DNA of 23,148 bases from Burkholderia sp. (GTDB taxonomy: Bacteria; Pseudomonadota; Gammaproteobacteria; Burkholderiales; Burkholderiaceae). Both the position numbers and the translations under genes were made by a program. Positions within the stretch are counted from its first letter, which is position 1, and every line of letters begins with the position of its first letter. The notes beneath the pieces were generated by a model. That model was not told where the DNA came from. It saw only the letters and a list, made by a program, of their open reading frames with translations, and ran no database searches. The stretch covers positions 1 through 23,148 of the forward strand of contig JASLEG010000029.1 in the NCBI GenBank assembly GCA_030151225.1, given 5' to 3'. Below are positions 9,197 through 16,909 of this stretch, one piece after another.

Positions 9197-10138
9197 ATGG
9201 GCCTCAAATCGTCCGCGACTGCTTTCTTCCAGGATCCGGCCGGCGCACGCGCGGCGGCCACCGCGTTCCTGTCCGGCCCGGCCGGCGGCGACACGCTCGA
9301 CGCCCCGCCGCCGCCCGCGGCCCGCGCCGACCACCATGACGAGCCGGACGGCCCGGCGCAGCGCTACCGCACCATCTGGATTTCCGACATCCACCTCGGC
9401 ACCAGCGGCTGCCAGGCCAATTACCTGCTCGACTTCCTGCGCCACAACGATTCCGAGTACCTGTACCTGGTCGGCGACATCATCGACGGCTGGCAGCTGA
9501 AGAAGGGCTGGTACTGGCCGCAGGCGCACAACGACGTGGTGCAGAAGATCATGCGCAAGGCGCGCAAGGGCACCCAGGTCGTCTACATCCCCGGCAACCA
9601 CGACGAGGCGGCGCGCCAGTTCTGCGACCTCGCGTTCGGCGACATCCAGGTGCGCGGCGAGGCCTTCCACACCACGCTGGCCGGCAAGCGCCTGTGGATC
9701 GTGCACGGCGACCTGTTCGACGGCGTGATCCAGCACGCCAAGTGGCTCGCCTACCTCGGCGACAGCGCCTACACGCTGATCCTGCTGCTGAACCGCTGGT
9801 TCAACCGCATCCGCAGCCGGCTCGGCTTCCAGTACTGGTCGCTGTCGCAGTACCTGAAGCACCAGGTCAAGAACGCCGTGAACTTCATCTCCTCGTTCGA
9901 GAACGCCATGACCGACGAGGCGCGCCGCCGCGGCTGCGACGGCGTGGTGTGCGGCCACATCCACAAGGCCGAGATCCGCGACATCGACGGCGTGCTGTAC
10001 TGCAACGACGGCGACTGGGTCGAGAGCCTGTCCGCGCTCGTCGAAACCATGGAAGGCGAGCTGAAGATCGTCTACTGGACGGTGATGCAGTCGCCGCCCG
10101 TCACCCCCGCCTCGCGCAAGGCCCGCGCCACCGCGTGA
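9197..10138 (+). CDS. plcP: PlcP-type metallophosphoesterase (phospholipase C-like, COG2908 family)
   Basis: A 313-residue calcineurin-like phosphoesterase. Metal-binding motifs are in order: SDIHLG (D64, H66), GDIIDGW (D94), GNHDE (N134, H135), VHGD (H170) and GHIH (H254, H256). The first 56 residues are an Ala/Pro-rich extension with no motif. It is commonly annotated as UDP-2,3-diacylglucosamine diphosphatase. LpxH proper is about 240 residues, however, and the features here (LGTSGCQANYLLDFLR, GWYWPQAHNDVVQK, CGHIHKAEIRDIDG, NDGDWVESLSALVE) are those I associate with PlcP, which removes phospholipid headgroups under phosphate starvation to leave diacylglycerol. The downstream Agt-like gene and the upstream Pho-box-like site support that reading. 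The ribosome binding site is weak. LpxH activity remains the alternative. Confidence 0.85.
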   Translation: MGLKSSATAFFQDPAGARAAATAFLSGPAGGDTLDAPPPPAARADHHDEPDGPAQRYRTIWISDIHLGTSGCQANYLLDFLRHNDSEYLYLVGDIIDGWQLKKGWYWPQAHNDVVQKIMRKARKGTQVVYIPGNHDEAARQFCDLAFGDIQVRGEAFHTTLAGKRLWIVHGDLFDGVIQHAKWLAYLGDSAYTLILLLNRWFNRIRSRLGFQYWSLSQYLKHQVKNAVNFISSFENAMTDEARRRGCDGVVCGHIHKAEIRDIDGVLYCNDGDWVESLSALVETMEGELKIVYWTVMQSPPVTPASRKARATA

Positions 10139-10180
10139 ATCCACTGCTGCCCCACGTCCCGCCCCTACAGGAATGCCCGC

Positions 10181-11215
10181 ATGAAGATCATGATCGTCAC
10201 CGATGCCTGGGAGCCGCAAGTCAACGGCGTCGTGCGCACCCTGAAGAGCACCTCGCGCGAGCTGACCGCGCTCGGCCATCAGGTCGAACTGCTCACGCCG
10301 CTCGAATTCCGTACCATCCCGTGCCCGACCTACCCGGAAATCCGCCTGTCGCTGTTCCCGTACCGCAAGCTGCGCGCGCGCATCGACGCGTTCGCGCCCG
10401 ATGCGCTGCACATCGCCACCGAAGGCCCGCTCGGCATGGCCGCGCGCCGCTATGCGCGCGCCCACAAGCTGCCGTTCACGACCGCCTATCACACGCGCTT
10501 CCCCGAGTACGTGCAGGCGCGCTTCGGCATTCCGCTGTCGGGCACCTACCGTTTCCTGCGCTGGTTCCACGGCGCCTCGCTGGCCGTGATGGCGCCGACC
10601 CCGGTGGTCAAGCAGGACCTGGAAACGTTCGGCTTCGACAACGTGGTGCTGTGGACGCGCGGCGTCGACCTCGACATCTTCGAGCCGATGGAATCGAAGG
10701 TGCTGAACACGGCGCGCCCGATCTTCCTGTACGTGGGCCGCGTGGCGATCGAGAAGAACGTCGAGGCCTTCCTGAAGCTCGACCTGCCGGGCTCGAAGTG
10801 GGTGGCCGGCGAGGGCCCCGCGCTCGCCGAGCTGAAATCACGCTATCCTGAGGCGAATTACCTGGGCGTGCTCTCGCAGGCGGAGCTCGCCAAGGTGTAT
10901 GCGGCGGCCGACGTGTTCGTGTTCCCGAGCAAGACCGATACCTTCGGCCTGGTGCTGCTCGAGGCGCTCGCCTGCGGCACGCCGGTCGCGGCCTATCCGG
11001 TGACGGGCCCGATCGACGTGCTCCAGGGCGGTCATGCCGGTGCGATGAACGACGATCTGCGCGAGGCCTGCCTCGACGCGCTGAAGATCGACCGCAGCAC
11101 CGCGCGCGAGTGGGCCGAGCGCTTCTCGTGGCGCGCCGCATCCGAACAGTTCGCCTCGCATCTGAAGCCGCTGCCCAAGACCGCCAGCTCACAACCTCAA
11201 GGCGCCGCCGTTTGA
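10181..11215 (+). CDS. agt: GT4-family glycosyltransferase, Agt/SqdX-like (probable diacylglycerol glycosyltransferase)
   Basis: A 344-residue GT-B enzyme. The N-terminal domain begins MKIMIVTDAWEPQVNGVVRT and includes PCPTYPEIRLSLFPY and YHTRFPEYV. The C-terminal nucleotide-sugar domain includes FLYVGRVAIEKN and PSKTDTFGLVLLEALACGTP, the GT4 E-x7-E region with Asp or Thr in place of the first Glu, as I recall for SqdX/Agt relatives. Such enzymes transfer hexose or hexuronic acid to diacylglycerol. It has AGGAA 8 nt before the ATG and starts 42 nt after plcP, and the TGA stop abuts the dgkA reading frame. Alternative: an alpha-mannosyltransferase for another acceptor. Donor sugar cannot be read from sequence. 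Confidence 0.88.
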   Translation: MKIMIVTDAWEPQVNGVVRTLKSTSRELTALGHQVELLTPLEFRTIPCPTYPEIRLSLFPYRKLRARIDAFAPDALHIATEGPLGMAARRYARAHKLPFTTAYHTRFPEYVQARFGIPLSGTYRFLRWFHGASLAVMAPTPVVKQDLETFGFDNVVLWTRGVDLDIFEPMESKVLNTARPIFLYVGRVAIEKNVEAFLKLDLPGSKWVAGEGPALAELKSRYPEANYLGVLSQAELAKVYAAADVFVFPSKTDTFGLVLLEALACGTPVAAYPVTGPIDVLQGGHAGAMNDDLREACLDALKIDRSTAREWAERFSWRAASEQFASHLKPLPKTASSQPQGAAV

Positions 11216-11223
11216 AACCAGCC

Positions 11224-11790
11224 ATGCGCGCGAAAGCGCCCGCTCCGTCACCGTCGCCGCTGCGGCGTCCCGCGATGAACGCGGCCACCCTCGCGCGCGA
11301 TCCGCATGACGAGAACGATGCCCACGATGCGGTCGACGATCCCGCGATGCACGACGCGCACGAACCGCTCGGCACCGACGATCCGCTCGCGCCGCTGCCG
11401 CCGAACCCGTACAAGGGCAACCGCGGCCTCACGCGCGCGTGGTACGCGCTCAAGCATTCGTTCAACGGCTTTCGCGTGGCGATCCGCGAGGAGAGCGCGT
11501 TCCGCCAGGAACTCACGCTCGCGGCGATCATGGTGCCGCTCGGCCTGTTCATGCCCGTGGACGCCGTCTCGCACGCGCTGCTGATCGGCTCGGTGCTGCT
11601 CGTGCTGATCGTCGAGCTGCTCAACTCCAGCGTGGAGGCGGCGATCGACCGGATCTCGCTCGAACGCCACGAGCTCTCGAAGCGCGCCAAGGATCTCGGC
11701 AGCGCGGCCGTCACGGTTGCCCTGCTCGCCTGCGTGGCCACCTGGGGCTTCATCATCTGGCCACTCGTGCGGCGCTGGCTCGGCCACTGA
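11224..11790 (+). CDS. dgkA: Diacylglycerol kinase
   Basis: A small integral-membrane kinase that phosphorylates diacylglycerol to phosphatidic acid, returning it to phospholipid synthesis. The family signature is complete: VELLNSSVEAAIDRIS then LSKRAKDLGSAAV, preceded by the amphipathic AFRQELTLAAIM. Three hydrophobic helices follow. The conserved enzyme begins near NPYKGNRGLTRAWYALKHS; before it is an extension of about 60 polar, His/Asp-rich residues. Three starts are possible: TTG at 11212 overlapping the agt stop, ATG at 11224 (chosen; 188 residues, 9 nt after agt) or ATG at 11275. It ends the plcP-agt transcript, just before a terminator. Confidence 0.9.
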   Translation: MRAKAPAPSPSPLRRPAMNAATLARDPHDENDAHDAVDDPAMHDAHEPLGTDDPLAPLPPNPYKGNRGLTRAWYALKHSFNGFRVAIREESAFRQELTLAAIMVPLGLFMPVDAVSHALLIGSVLLVLIVELLNSSVEAAIDRISLERHELSKRAKDLGSAAVTVALLACVATWGFIIWPLVRRWLGH

Positions 11791-11823
11791 TTCGCGGCCG
11801 GCGGCCCCTGCGACGGCTCCCTC

Positions 11824-11859
11824 AACCCGCGCGATCGGCCTGGGATCGGCGCGGGTTTT
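11824..11859 (+). terminator. Rho-independent terminator after dgkA
   Basis: AACCCGCGC and GCGCGGGTT form a 9-bp stem, with an inner GATC/GATC pairing, followed by TTTT. It lies 34 nt after the dgkA stop. Confidence 0.8.
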
Positions 11860-11910
11860 CCCTATTGTTCGGATGGCCTGACGAAAGCGCCGAAAAAGCG
11901 AACGACCGTT

Positions 11911-11916
11911 TATAAT
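11911..11916 (+). promoter_or_regulatory. Candidate -10 box for the TetR gene
   Basis: A perfect TATAAT in AT-richer DNA between the dgkA terminator and the TetR gene. No good -35 is visible 16-18 nt upstream. Transcription would start near 11922, giving a leader of about 95 nt. Confidence 0.5.
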
Positions 11917-12016
11917 TGCTCGCCTAGTCTCGAAAACAGCTAACCCGAGCCGGACGCATCACGCAGCATCTCCATGCCGCGCCCGCCAGTCCGGCAATTT
12001 CAGGGCCGGACGACAC

Positions 12017-12730
12017 ATGGAAGCGAAACCTCCCCGCCGCACGCGTGAACGGATCCTCGAGCTGTCGTTGAAGCTCTTCAACGAGATCGGCGAACCGAAC
12101 GTGACCACCACCACGATCGCCGAGGAAATGGAAATCAGTCCAGGCAACCTGTACTACCATTTCCGCAACAAGGACGACATCATCAACAGCATCTTCGCGC
12201 AGTTCGAGCAGCAGATCGAACGGCGGCTGCGTTTTCCCGAAGATCATCGCCCGACCATCGACGAGACCTGGTCCTACCTGCAGTACATGGCCGATTTCAT
12301 GTGGACCTACCGGTTCCTGTATCGCGACCTGAACGACCTGCTCGCGCGCAATCGCACGCTCGAAACCCACTTCAAGCAGATCATCAGCCACAAGGTGCGC
12401 TTCGCGCGCGACATGTGCGAGCTGCTCGTGTCGGACGAGGAACTCGTGGCGACGCCGGCCGAGATCGAGGTGATCGCCACCAACATGGGCGTGATCGCGA
12501 CCTACTGGCTGTCGTACCAATACGTGATGCACCCGCGCAAGTACAACGATCAGGACGCGATCCGCGACGAGCTGCACCAGGTCAGCATGCACGTGATCTC
12601 GGTGATGGCGCCGTACCTGCGCGGCCGCTCGCGCCAGATCTTCGACGATCTCGTGTCGGGCAAGCTGCCCAAGCGCGAATTCCACGATTACCTGCCGCCG
12701 CGCAGCGGCGCACCGAAGGAAACCAAGTGA
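12017..12730 (+). CDS. TetR/AcrR family transcriptional regulator
   Basis: A 237-residue DNA-binding protein. The N-terminal TetR_N helix-turn-helix is clear at about residues 9-55: RTRERILELSLKLFNEIGEP, TTTTIAEEMEISPGNLYYHF and RNKDDII. The C-terminal two thirds is helical and aromatic-rich (TWSYLQYMADFMWTYRFLYRDL) and should form the ligand and dimer domain; the ligand is unknown. Its stop shares one base with the LOG gene start (TGATG), so the two are cotranslated. Targets are not evident; I see no matching operator palindrome at its own promoter. Confidence 0.9.
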   Translation: MEAKPPRRTRERILELSLKLFNEIGEPNVTTTTIAEEMEISPGNLYYHFRNKDDIINSIFAQFEQQIERRLRFPEDHRPTIDETWSYLQYMADFMWTYRFLYRDLNDLLARNRTLETHFKQIISHKVRFARDMCELLVSDEELVATPAEIEVIATNMGVIATYWLSYQYVMHPRKYNDQDAIRDELHQVSMHVISVMAPYLRGRSRQIFDDLVSGKLPKREFHDYLPPRSGAPKETK

Positions 12731-13314
12731 TGAAGTCGGTCTGCGTGTATTGCGGTTCGTCGCCGGGCGCCCGGCCCGTGTATGCCGAAGCGGCGCGCGC
12801 GTTCGGCCGCGCGCTGGTGGCGGCCGATCTCACGCTCGTCTATGGCGGTGGCCGGGTGGGCCTGATGGGCCTGATCGCCGACGAGGTGCTGGCCGCTGGC
12901 GGCCGCGCGATCGGCGTGATCCCGAAGCTGCTGCTCGACAAGGAAGTCGGCCACGCCGGCCTGACCGAGCTGCACGTGGTGCCCGACATGCATCAGCGCA
13001 AGAAGATGATGGCCGACCTCAGCGATGCCTTCGTGGCGATGCCGGGCGGCGCGGGCACGCTCGAGGAATTCTTCGAGGTCTACACGTGGGCGCAGCTCGG
13101 CTATCACCGCAAGCCGGTCGCGCTGCTGAACGTGGAGGGCTTCTACGATCCGCTGGTCGCGATGCTGCGCCACACGGTGGAGGAAGGCTTCATGGCGCGC
13201 ACCTACGTGGACGCGCTGTGCATCGACGCCACGCCCGCCGGCATGCTCGAGCAGTTGCGCCGCCACGTGCCGCCCGTGCGCGACAAGTGGACGCCGATCG
13301 CCGACGCGCCCTGA
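12730..13314 (+). CDS. LOG family protein (cytokinin riboside 5'-monophosphate phosphoribohydrolase-like)
   Basis: A 194-residue protein of the Lysine decarboxylase-like/LOG family. It begins MKSVCVYCGSSPGARPVYAE, has VYGGGRVGLMG at 38-47, Arg90/Lys91 in MHQRKKMM, and the signature PGGAGTLEE at 105-113. These enzymes release the base from nucleoside 5'-monophosphates; the plant enzyme activates cytokinins, and bacterial members may do so or act on other nucleotides. It lacks any lysine decarboxylase activity despite older names. It overlaps the TetR stop by one base; a GTG at 12727 is an alternative start. Confidence 0.92.
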   Translation: MKSVCVYCGSSPGARPVYAEAARAFGRALVAADLTLVYGGGRVGLMGLIADEVLAAGGRAIGVIPKLLLDKEVGHAGLTELHVVPDMHQRKKMMADLSDAFVAMPGGAGTLEEFFEVYTWAQLGYHRKPVALLNVEGFYDPLVAMLRHTVEEGFMARTYVDALCIDATPAGMLEQLRRHVPPVRDKWTPIADAP

Positions 13315-13374
13315 CACCGACACGGGTCGAAGCTGCCGCGCCGATCCCGCGTCCTCCCCCGGAGACACTGCCCC

Positions 13375-14133
13375 ATGTCCGACCCGATCGCCCCCGTCGT
13401 CCTCGTCACCGGCGCGAGCCGCGGCATCGGTGCCGCCACCGCGCGGCTCGCCGCCGCGCGCGGCTGGGCCGTCGGCGTCAACTACACGCGCGATGCCGGC
13501 TCGGCCGACGCGCTGGTGGCCGAGTTGCTCGGCCGGGGCGCGCGGGCCGTGGCGATTCGCGGCGACGTGGCCGTGGAAGCCGACGTGATCGCGATGTTCG
13601 ACACCGTCGAGCGCGAACTCGGCCCGCTGCGCGCGCTCGTCAACAACGCCGGCATCGTGGCCCCGCCGCTGCCGCTCGCCGAGATGGACCTCGCGCGGCT
13701 CACACGGCTGTTCGACGTGAACGTGCTCGGCGCGTACCTGTGCGCGCGCGAGGCGGCGCGCCGGCTGCCGACCGATCGTGGCGGACGCGGCGGCGCGATC
13801 GTCAACGTCTCGTCGCTGGCCGCGCGCCTCGGCTCGCCGAATGAATACGTCGATTACGCCGGCTCGAAGGGCGCCGTCGACACGCTCACGCTCGGCCTGG
13901 CCAGGGAACTCGCGCCGCACGGCGTGCGCGTGAACGCGGTGCGGCCCGGCCTGATCGACACCGAGATCCACGCGAGCGGCGGCCAGCCCGATCGCGCCGA
14001 GCGACTCGGCGCGCTCACGCCGATGGGCCGCCCGGGCCGCGCCGAGGAAGTGGCCGAGGCGATCCTCTGGCTGCTCGACGACGCCGCCTCGTACGTGACG
14101 GGCACCCTCGTCGACGTCGGCGGCGGCCGCTGA
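13375..14133 (+). CDS. Short-chain dehydrogenase/reductase (SDR) family oxidoreductase
   Basis: A 252-residue classical SDR. The cofactor motif TGASRGIG is at about 13-20, NNAG at about 90-93, the catalytic Ser in IVNVSSLAAR, and Tyr-x3-Lys in YAGSK. The end reads GTLVDVGGGR, as in many YgfF- or FabG-like oxidoreductases. The residue after beta-2 (NYTRDAGSADAL) hints at NADP, which is a weak inference. CGGAGA is about 10 nt before the ATG. It lies 60 nt after the LOG gene on the same strand and may belong to that transcript. The substrate is unknown. Confidence 0.9.
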   Translation: MSDPIAPVVLVTGASRGIGAATARLAAARGWAVGVNYTRDAGSADALVAELLGRGARAVAIRGDVAVEADVIAMFDTVERELGPLRALVNNAGIVAPPLPLAEMDLARLTRLFDVNVLGAYLCAREAARRLPTDRGGRGGAIVNVSSLAARLGSPNEYVDYAGSKGAVDTLTLGLARELAPHGVRVNAVRPGLIDTEIHASGGQPDRAERLGALTPMGRPGRAEEVAEAILWLLDDAASYVTGTLVDVGGGR

Positions 14134-14317
14134 GGCACGCGGCGCTTCCCGGCGCTGCGCCCGCTACCTCCCTCTCCAGATTCCCCCGAGGAAAGACGCC
14201 ACGTCTTCCTCGGCGTTGTCGCGTCCCTGCAGGTTTCGCCGAGCGCGTGTATCACAAAAACGACATCCGCAAACGTACAAATCACAAATCTCCACACCCG
14301 CCAGGAAATCTCACGGT

Positions 14318-14337
14318 GTTACGACACTATTCGTAAC
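14318..14337 (+). promoter_or_regulatory. Perfect inverted repeat upstream of the ArnT-like gene
   Basis: GTTACGA (14318-14324), a 6-nt spacer CACTAT, then TCGTAAC (14331-14337). The CGTAA core recurs 10 bp further on, in CCGTAATAA. The arrangement, one helical turn apart and about 125 nt before the gene, looks like a regulator site. The regulator is unknown. Confidence 0.5.
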
Positions 14338-14340
14338 GAG

Positions 14341-14355
14341 CCGTAATAAAAACGT
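14341..14355 (+). repeat. Copy 2 of the shared 15-bp upstream motif (CCGTAATAAAAACGT)
   Basis: It differs at one position from 9112-9126, which lies before the plcP-like gene. Here it directly follows the GTTACGA inverted repeat. Chance similarity of AT-rich promoter DNA is possible. Confidence 0.4.
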
Positions 14356-14462
14356 GCTCTACTAGCGTCCAATCGGCACACGAGGCCGTCGAGCCACCCC
14401 AAGGCAGCATTCATCATCCGGCCGATGCAGCCGGGCGACCAACCGCTTTTCGAGTCATTTCG

Positions 14463-16331
14463 ATGCAGGGACCTGCAACTCCCGGTGGCCCGCGCGCGTC
14501 CGCGCGTGACCCGCTCCGCCATGCCGTCCATCGTCAGGACGCGCCCGCCGCCGGTACCACGGCCGCGCTCGGTGGCGTGCTGCCGCTGCCCGGCGACGCC
14601 GCGCAACGCGACACGCGCCGTGGCGCGTTCGAGCGCGCCGGCTGGCGCGTCTGGCTGTTCGTGATCGCGCTCGCCTGCGCCTATCTGCTGCCCGGCGTGC
14701 TCGGCCACGATCCGTGGAAGCAGGACGAGACCTACACCTTCGGCATCATCCGGCACATGCTCGCCACCGGCGACTGGGTAGTGCCGACCAATGCCGGCCA
14801 GCCCTTCCTGGAAAAGCCGCCGATCTACGACTGGACCGCTGCCGCCTTCGCCTGGCTGTTCGGCCGCTACCTGCCGCTGCACGATGCCGCGCGGCTGGCC
14901 AGCGCGCTGTTCGCGGCGCTCGCGTTCGGCTTCACCGCGCGCGCGGCCCGCATCGCGACCGGCGCGCCGCGCTGGCTCGACCTGCGCGTGATCGGCCCGG
15001 TGGCGCTCGCCGCCGGCACGCTGGTGGTGATCAAGCACGTGCACGACATGATGACCGACGTGGCGCTGATGGCCGGCACCGCGATCGCGTTCGCCGCGCT
15101 GCTCGAGCTCGTGCTCGGCCGCACGAAGGATCGCGCCGCGAGCCGCTTCGCCGCGCCGGGCCTGGGGCTCGGCGTCGGCATCGCGCTGCTGGCCAAGGGG
15201 CTGTTCGTGCCACTGGTGTTCGGCGCCACGCTCACGCTCGTGCTCGCGCTGTATCCGGCCTGCCGCAGCCGCACCTTCCTCCGCTCGCTCGGCGTCGCCA
15301 CGCTGGTGCTCGCCCCGTTCGCGCTGATCTGGCCGATCGCGTTGTACCTGCGCTCGGAAACGCTGTTCATGACCTGGTTCTGGGACAACAACGTCGGCCG
15401 CTTCTTCGGCTTCTCGGTGCCGAACCTCGGCGCCGAAAACGACAAGCCGCTGTTCATCTGGCGCGCACTGATGACGGTGGGCTTCCCGGTGGGCCCGCTC
15501 GCCGCGTGGGCGCTGGTGGCGGGCCGCTGGCGCGCCTGGCGCGAGCCGGCGGTGGCGCTGCCCGCGCTGTTCGGCGGGATCGGCATGGTCGTGCTGCAAC
15601 TGTCGGCCACCTCGCGCGAGCTTTACATCCTGCCCTTCATCGCGCCGCTCGCATTGCTGGCCGCGGCCGCGCCGGAGCGCATGCCGCGCCGCGTCGCGAT
15701 GCTGTGGGACTACACGAACCGGATCGTGTTCGGCGCGGTGGCCGCCTATGCGTGGTACGTGTGGTCGATCGTGACCTCGGCGCATGCCTCGCGCGAACCG
15801 ATCCGCTGGCTGGGCCGCTGGCTGCCGCTCGACTGGGTGGTGCCGCTCGGCCTGCCGGCCGCGGCGGCCGGGCTCGCGCTCACGGTCGGCTGGCTGTGGC
15901 TGCTGCCGATGCTGCGCGGCACCGGCAAGTGGCGCGGCGTGCTGTCGTGGGCGGCCGGCGCGATGCTCGCGTGGGGGCTGATCTTCACGCTGCTGCTGCC
16001 CTGGCTCGACGCGGCCAAGAGCTATCGCTCGGTGTTCGCCGATCTCGACACCCAGCTCGCGCGCCAGTGGAACGAGGGCGACTGCATGGCGAGCCTCGGG
16101 CTCGGCGAATCGGAAGCACCGATGCTCGAATACTTCACCGGCATCGAACACCGCCCGACGGCGAAGCCCGACGACACCCCCTGCACCTGGATGATCGTGC
16201 AGGGCCTGCGCGCGGTGACGCCGAAGATCGACGACGAGTGGGAGCTGTACTGGACCGGCGCGCGGCCCGGCGACAACGAGGAACTGCTGCGCGTCTACGT
16301 GCGCACGCCGGACGACACGCCGGGCGAGTAA
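14463..16331 (+). CDS. ArnT/PMT-like lipid-linked sugar transferase (membrane glycosyltransferase)
   Basis: A 622-residue multi-pass membrane protein of the GT-C fold. After a low-complexity N-terminus of about 55 residues, about twelve hydrophobic helices follow. The first periplasmic loop carries the catalytic-type acidic pair in DPWKQDETYTFGIIRHM, and the following EKPPIYDW motif is typical of ArnT and related PMT_2 proteins. A soluble C-terminal tail of about 100 residues follows. ArnT moves aminoarabinose from undecaprenyl phosphate to lipid A; this protein is not beside arnBCAD-type genes, so the sugar and acceptor are unknown. It stands alone, with its own upstream elements and a strong terminator. 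The start is the first ATG in frame after 14425 and has only a weak ribosome binding site. Confidence 0.85.
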   Translation: MQGPATPGGPRASARDPLRHAVHRQDAPAAGTTAALGGVLPLPGDAAQRDTRRGAFERAGWRVWLFVIALACAYLLPGVLGHDPWKQDETYTFGIIRHMLATGDWVVPTNAGQPFLEKPPIYDWTAAAFAWLFGRYLPLHDAARLASALFAALAFGFTARAARIATGAPRWLDLRVIGPVALAAGTLVVIKHVHDMMTDVALMAGTAIAFAALLELVLGRTKDRAASRFAAPGLGLGVGIALLAKGLFVPLVFGATLTLVLALYPACRSRTFLRSLGVATLVLAPFALIWPIALYLRSETLFMTWFWDNNVGRFFGFSVPNLGAENDKPLFIWRALMTVGFPVGPLAAWALVAGRWRAWREPAVALPALFGGIGMVVLQLSATSRELYILPFIAPLALLAAAAPERMPRRVAMLWDYTNRIVFGAVAAYAWYVWSIVTSAHASREPIRWLGRWLPLDWVVPLGLPAAAAGLALTVGWLWLLPMLRGTGKWRGVLSWAAGAMLAWGLIFTLLLPWLDAAKSYRSVFADLDTQLARQWNEGDCMASLGLGESEAPMLEYFTGIEHRPTAKPDDTPCTWMIVQGLRAVTPKIDDEWELYWTGARPGDNEELLRVYVRTPDDTPGE

Positions 16332-16355
16332 GACCGGACCGGCTCGGGTGAAGGG

Positions 16356-16392
16356 AAAAAGGGCGCCACGTGAACGACGTGGCGCCCTTTTT
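16356..16392. terminator. Bidirectional rho-independent terminator
   Basis: A 16-bp perfect stem (core GGGCGCCACGT / ACGTGGCGCCC, with A and T ends) encloses a GAACG loop. It has five Ts in either direction and lies between the convergent ArnT-like and globin genes, serving both. Confidence 0.93.
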
Positions 16393-16402
16393 CATGGCGC
16401 GC

Positions 16403-16434
16403 GCCTCGATCACGCCTCGATCACGCCTCGATCC
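16403..16434. repeat. 11-bp tandem repeat, about 2.9 copies
   Basis: The unit GCCTCGATCAC occurs at 16403-16413 and 16414-16424, then in part at 16425-16433. It sits between the globin stop and the terminator. It is not coding in the chosen frames. Confidence 0.75.
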
Positions 16435-16438
16435 GGGC

Positions 16439-16855
16439 TCAACCCGGACGATTCCGCATCCAGTCGGCCGTGTCGTAGAACGACAGCATCAGCCGCTCGC
16501 GCAGCGCGGCGTCGAGGCCGATGTCCTCCATCGCCCACGCCATGCAGCGCAGCCACTGGTCGCGCTCCGAGCTGCCGATCGGGAATGGCAGGTGCCGCGC
16601 GCGCAGGCGCGGGTGGCCGAAGCGGCTCACGTAGTGGTCGGGACCGCCGAGCCAGCCGCACAGAAACCAGAAGGTCTTGTCGCGCGACCCCTCGAGCGAT
16701 TCGGGATGCAGCGCGCGAATGCCCGCGAATTCGGGTTCGAGGTCCATCAGGTCGTAGAAGCGGTCGATCAGCTCGCGCACGCGCGCCTCGCCGCCCACCA
16801 GATCGAACGCGCTGGGCTTCGCCTGCGCGCCGTCGTCGGTCAGATCGTCGGTCAT
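16439..16855 (-). CDS. Group 2 truncated haemoglobin (trHbO-like)
   Basis: A 138-residue globin of the two-over-two fold. It starts its fold at FDLVGGEARVRELIDRFYDLMD. The predicted proximal haem ligand is His88 in HPRLRARHLPFPIG, and the group 2 hallmark Trp (G8) is Trp101 in DQWLRCMAWAM. Length is normal. Such proteins bind oxygen or nitric oxide and are linked to redox or nitrosative stress; the partner is unknown. It is the last gene on the minus-strand run, 54 nt after the FtsX-type permease, and ends at the shared terminator. Confidence 0.92.
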   Translation of the reverse strand: MTDDLTDDGAQAKPSAFDLVGGEARVRELIDRFYDLMDLEPEFAGIRALHPESLEGSRDKTFWFLCGWLGGPDHYVSRFGHPRLRARHLPFPIGSSERDQWLRCMAWAMEDIGLDAALRERLMLSFYDTADWMRNRPG

Positions 16856-16909
16856 ACGGAAAATCCGGCAAAAACCGCAACCATACCGCAGCGCGCGGCC
16901 CGCTGCGGC

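Larger units (their letters stand above)
14134..14462. other. Intergenic region between the SDR and ArnT-like genes
   Basis: No gene is supported in these 329 bases. A strong hairpin at 14186-14213 (CCGAGGAA-A-GACG pairing with CGTC-TTCCTCGG around CCA, one bulge) follows the SDR gene. It has no T-run, so it is at best a weak terminator. From about 14250 the DNA becomes AT-richer and holds the inverted repeat and 15-bp motif listed separately, the probable control region of the ArnT-like gene. Confidence 0.55.

Noticed and set aside
9197..10138. Simple annotation as LpxH (UDP-2,3-diacylglucosamine diphosphatase)
   Set aside because: Kept only as the alternative: the protein is longer than LpxH and its motifs and neighbours fit PlcP better.
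9191..10570. 459-residue minus-strand open frame
   Set aside because: It is antisense to the plcP-like and agt-like genes and has no family features.
12688..13971. 427-residue minus-strand open frame
   Set aside because: It is antisense to the LOG and SDR genes; composition is that of a shadow frame.
14319..16151. 610-residue minus-strand open frame
   Set aside because: It is antisense to the ArnT-like gene, low complexity, and has no recognisable domain or ribosome binding site.
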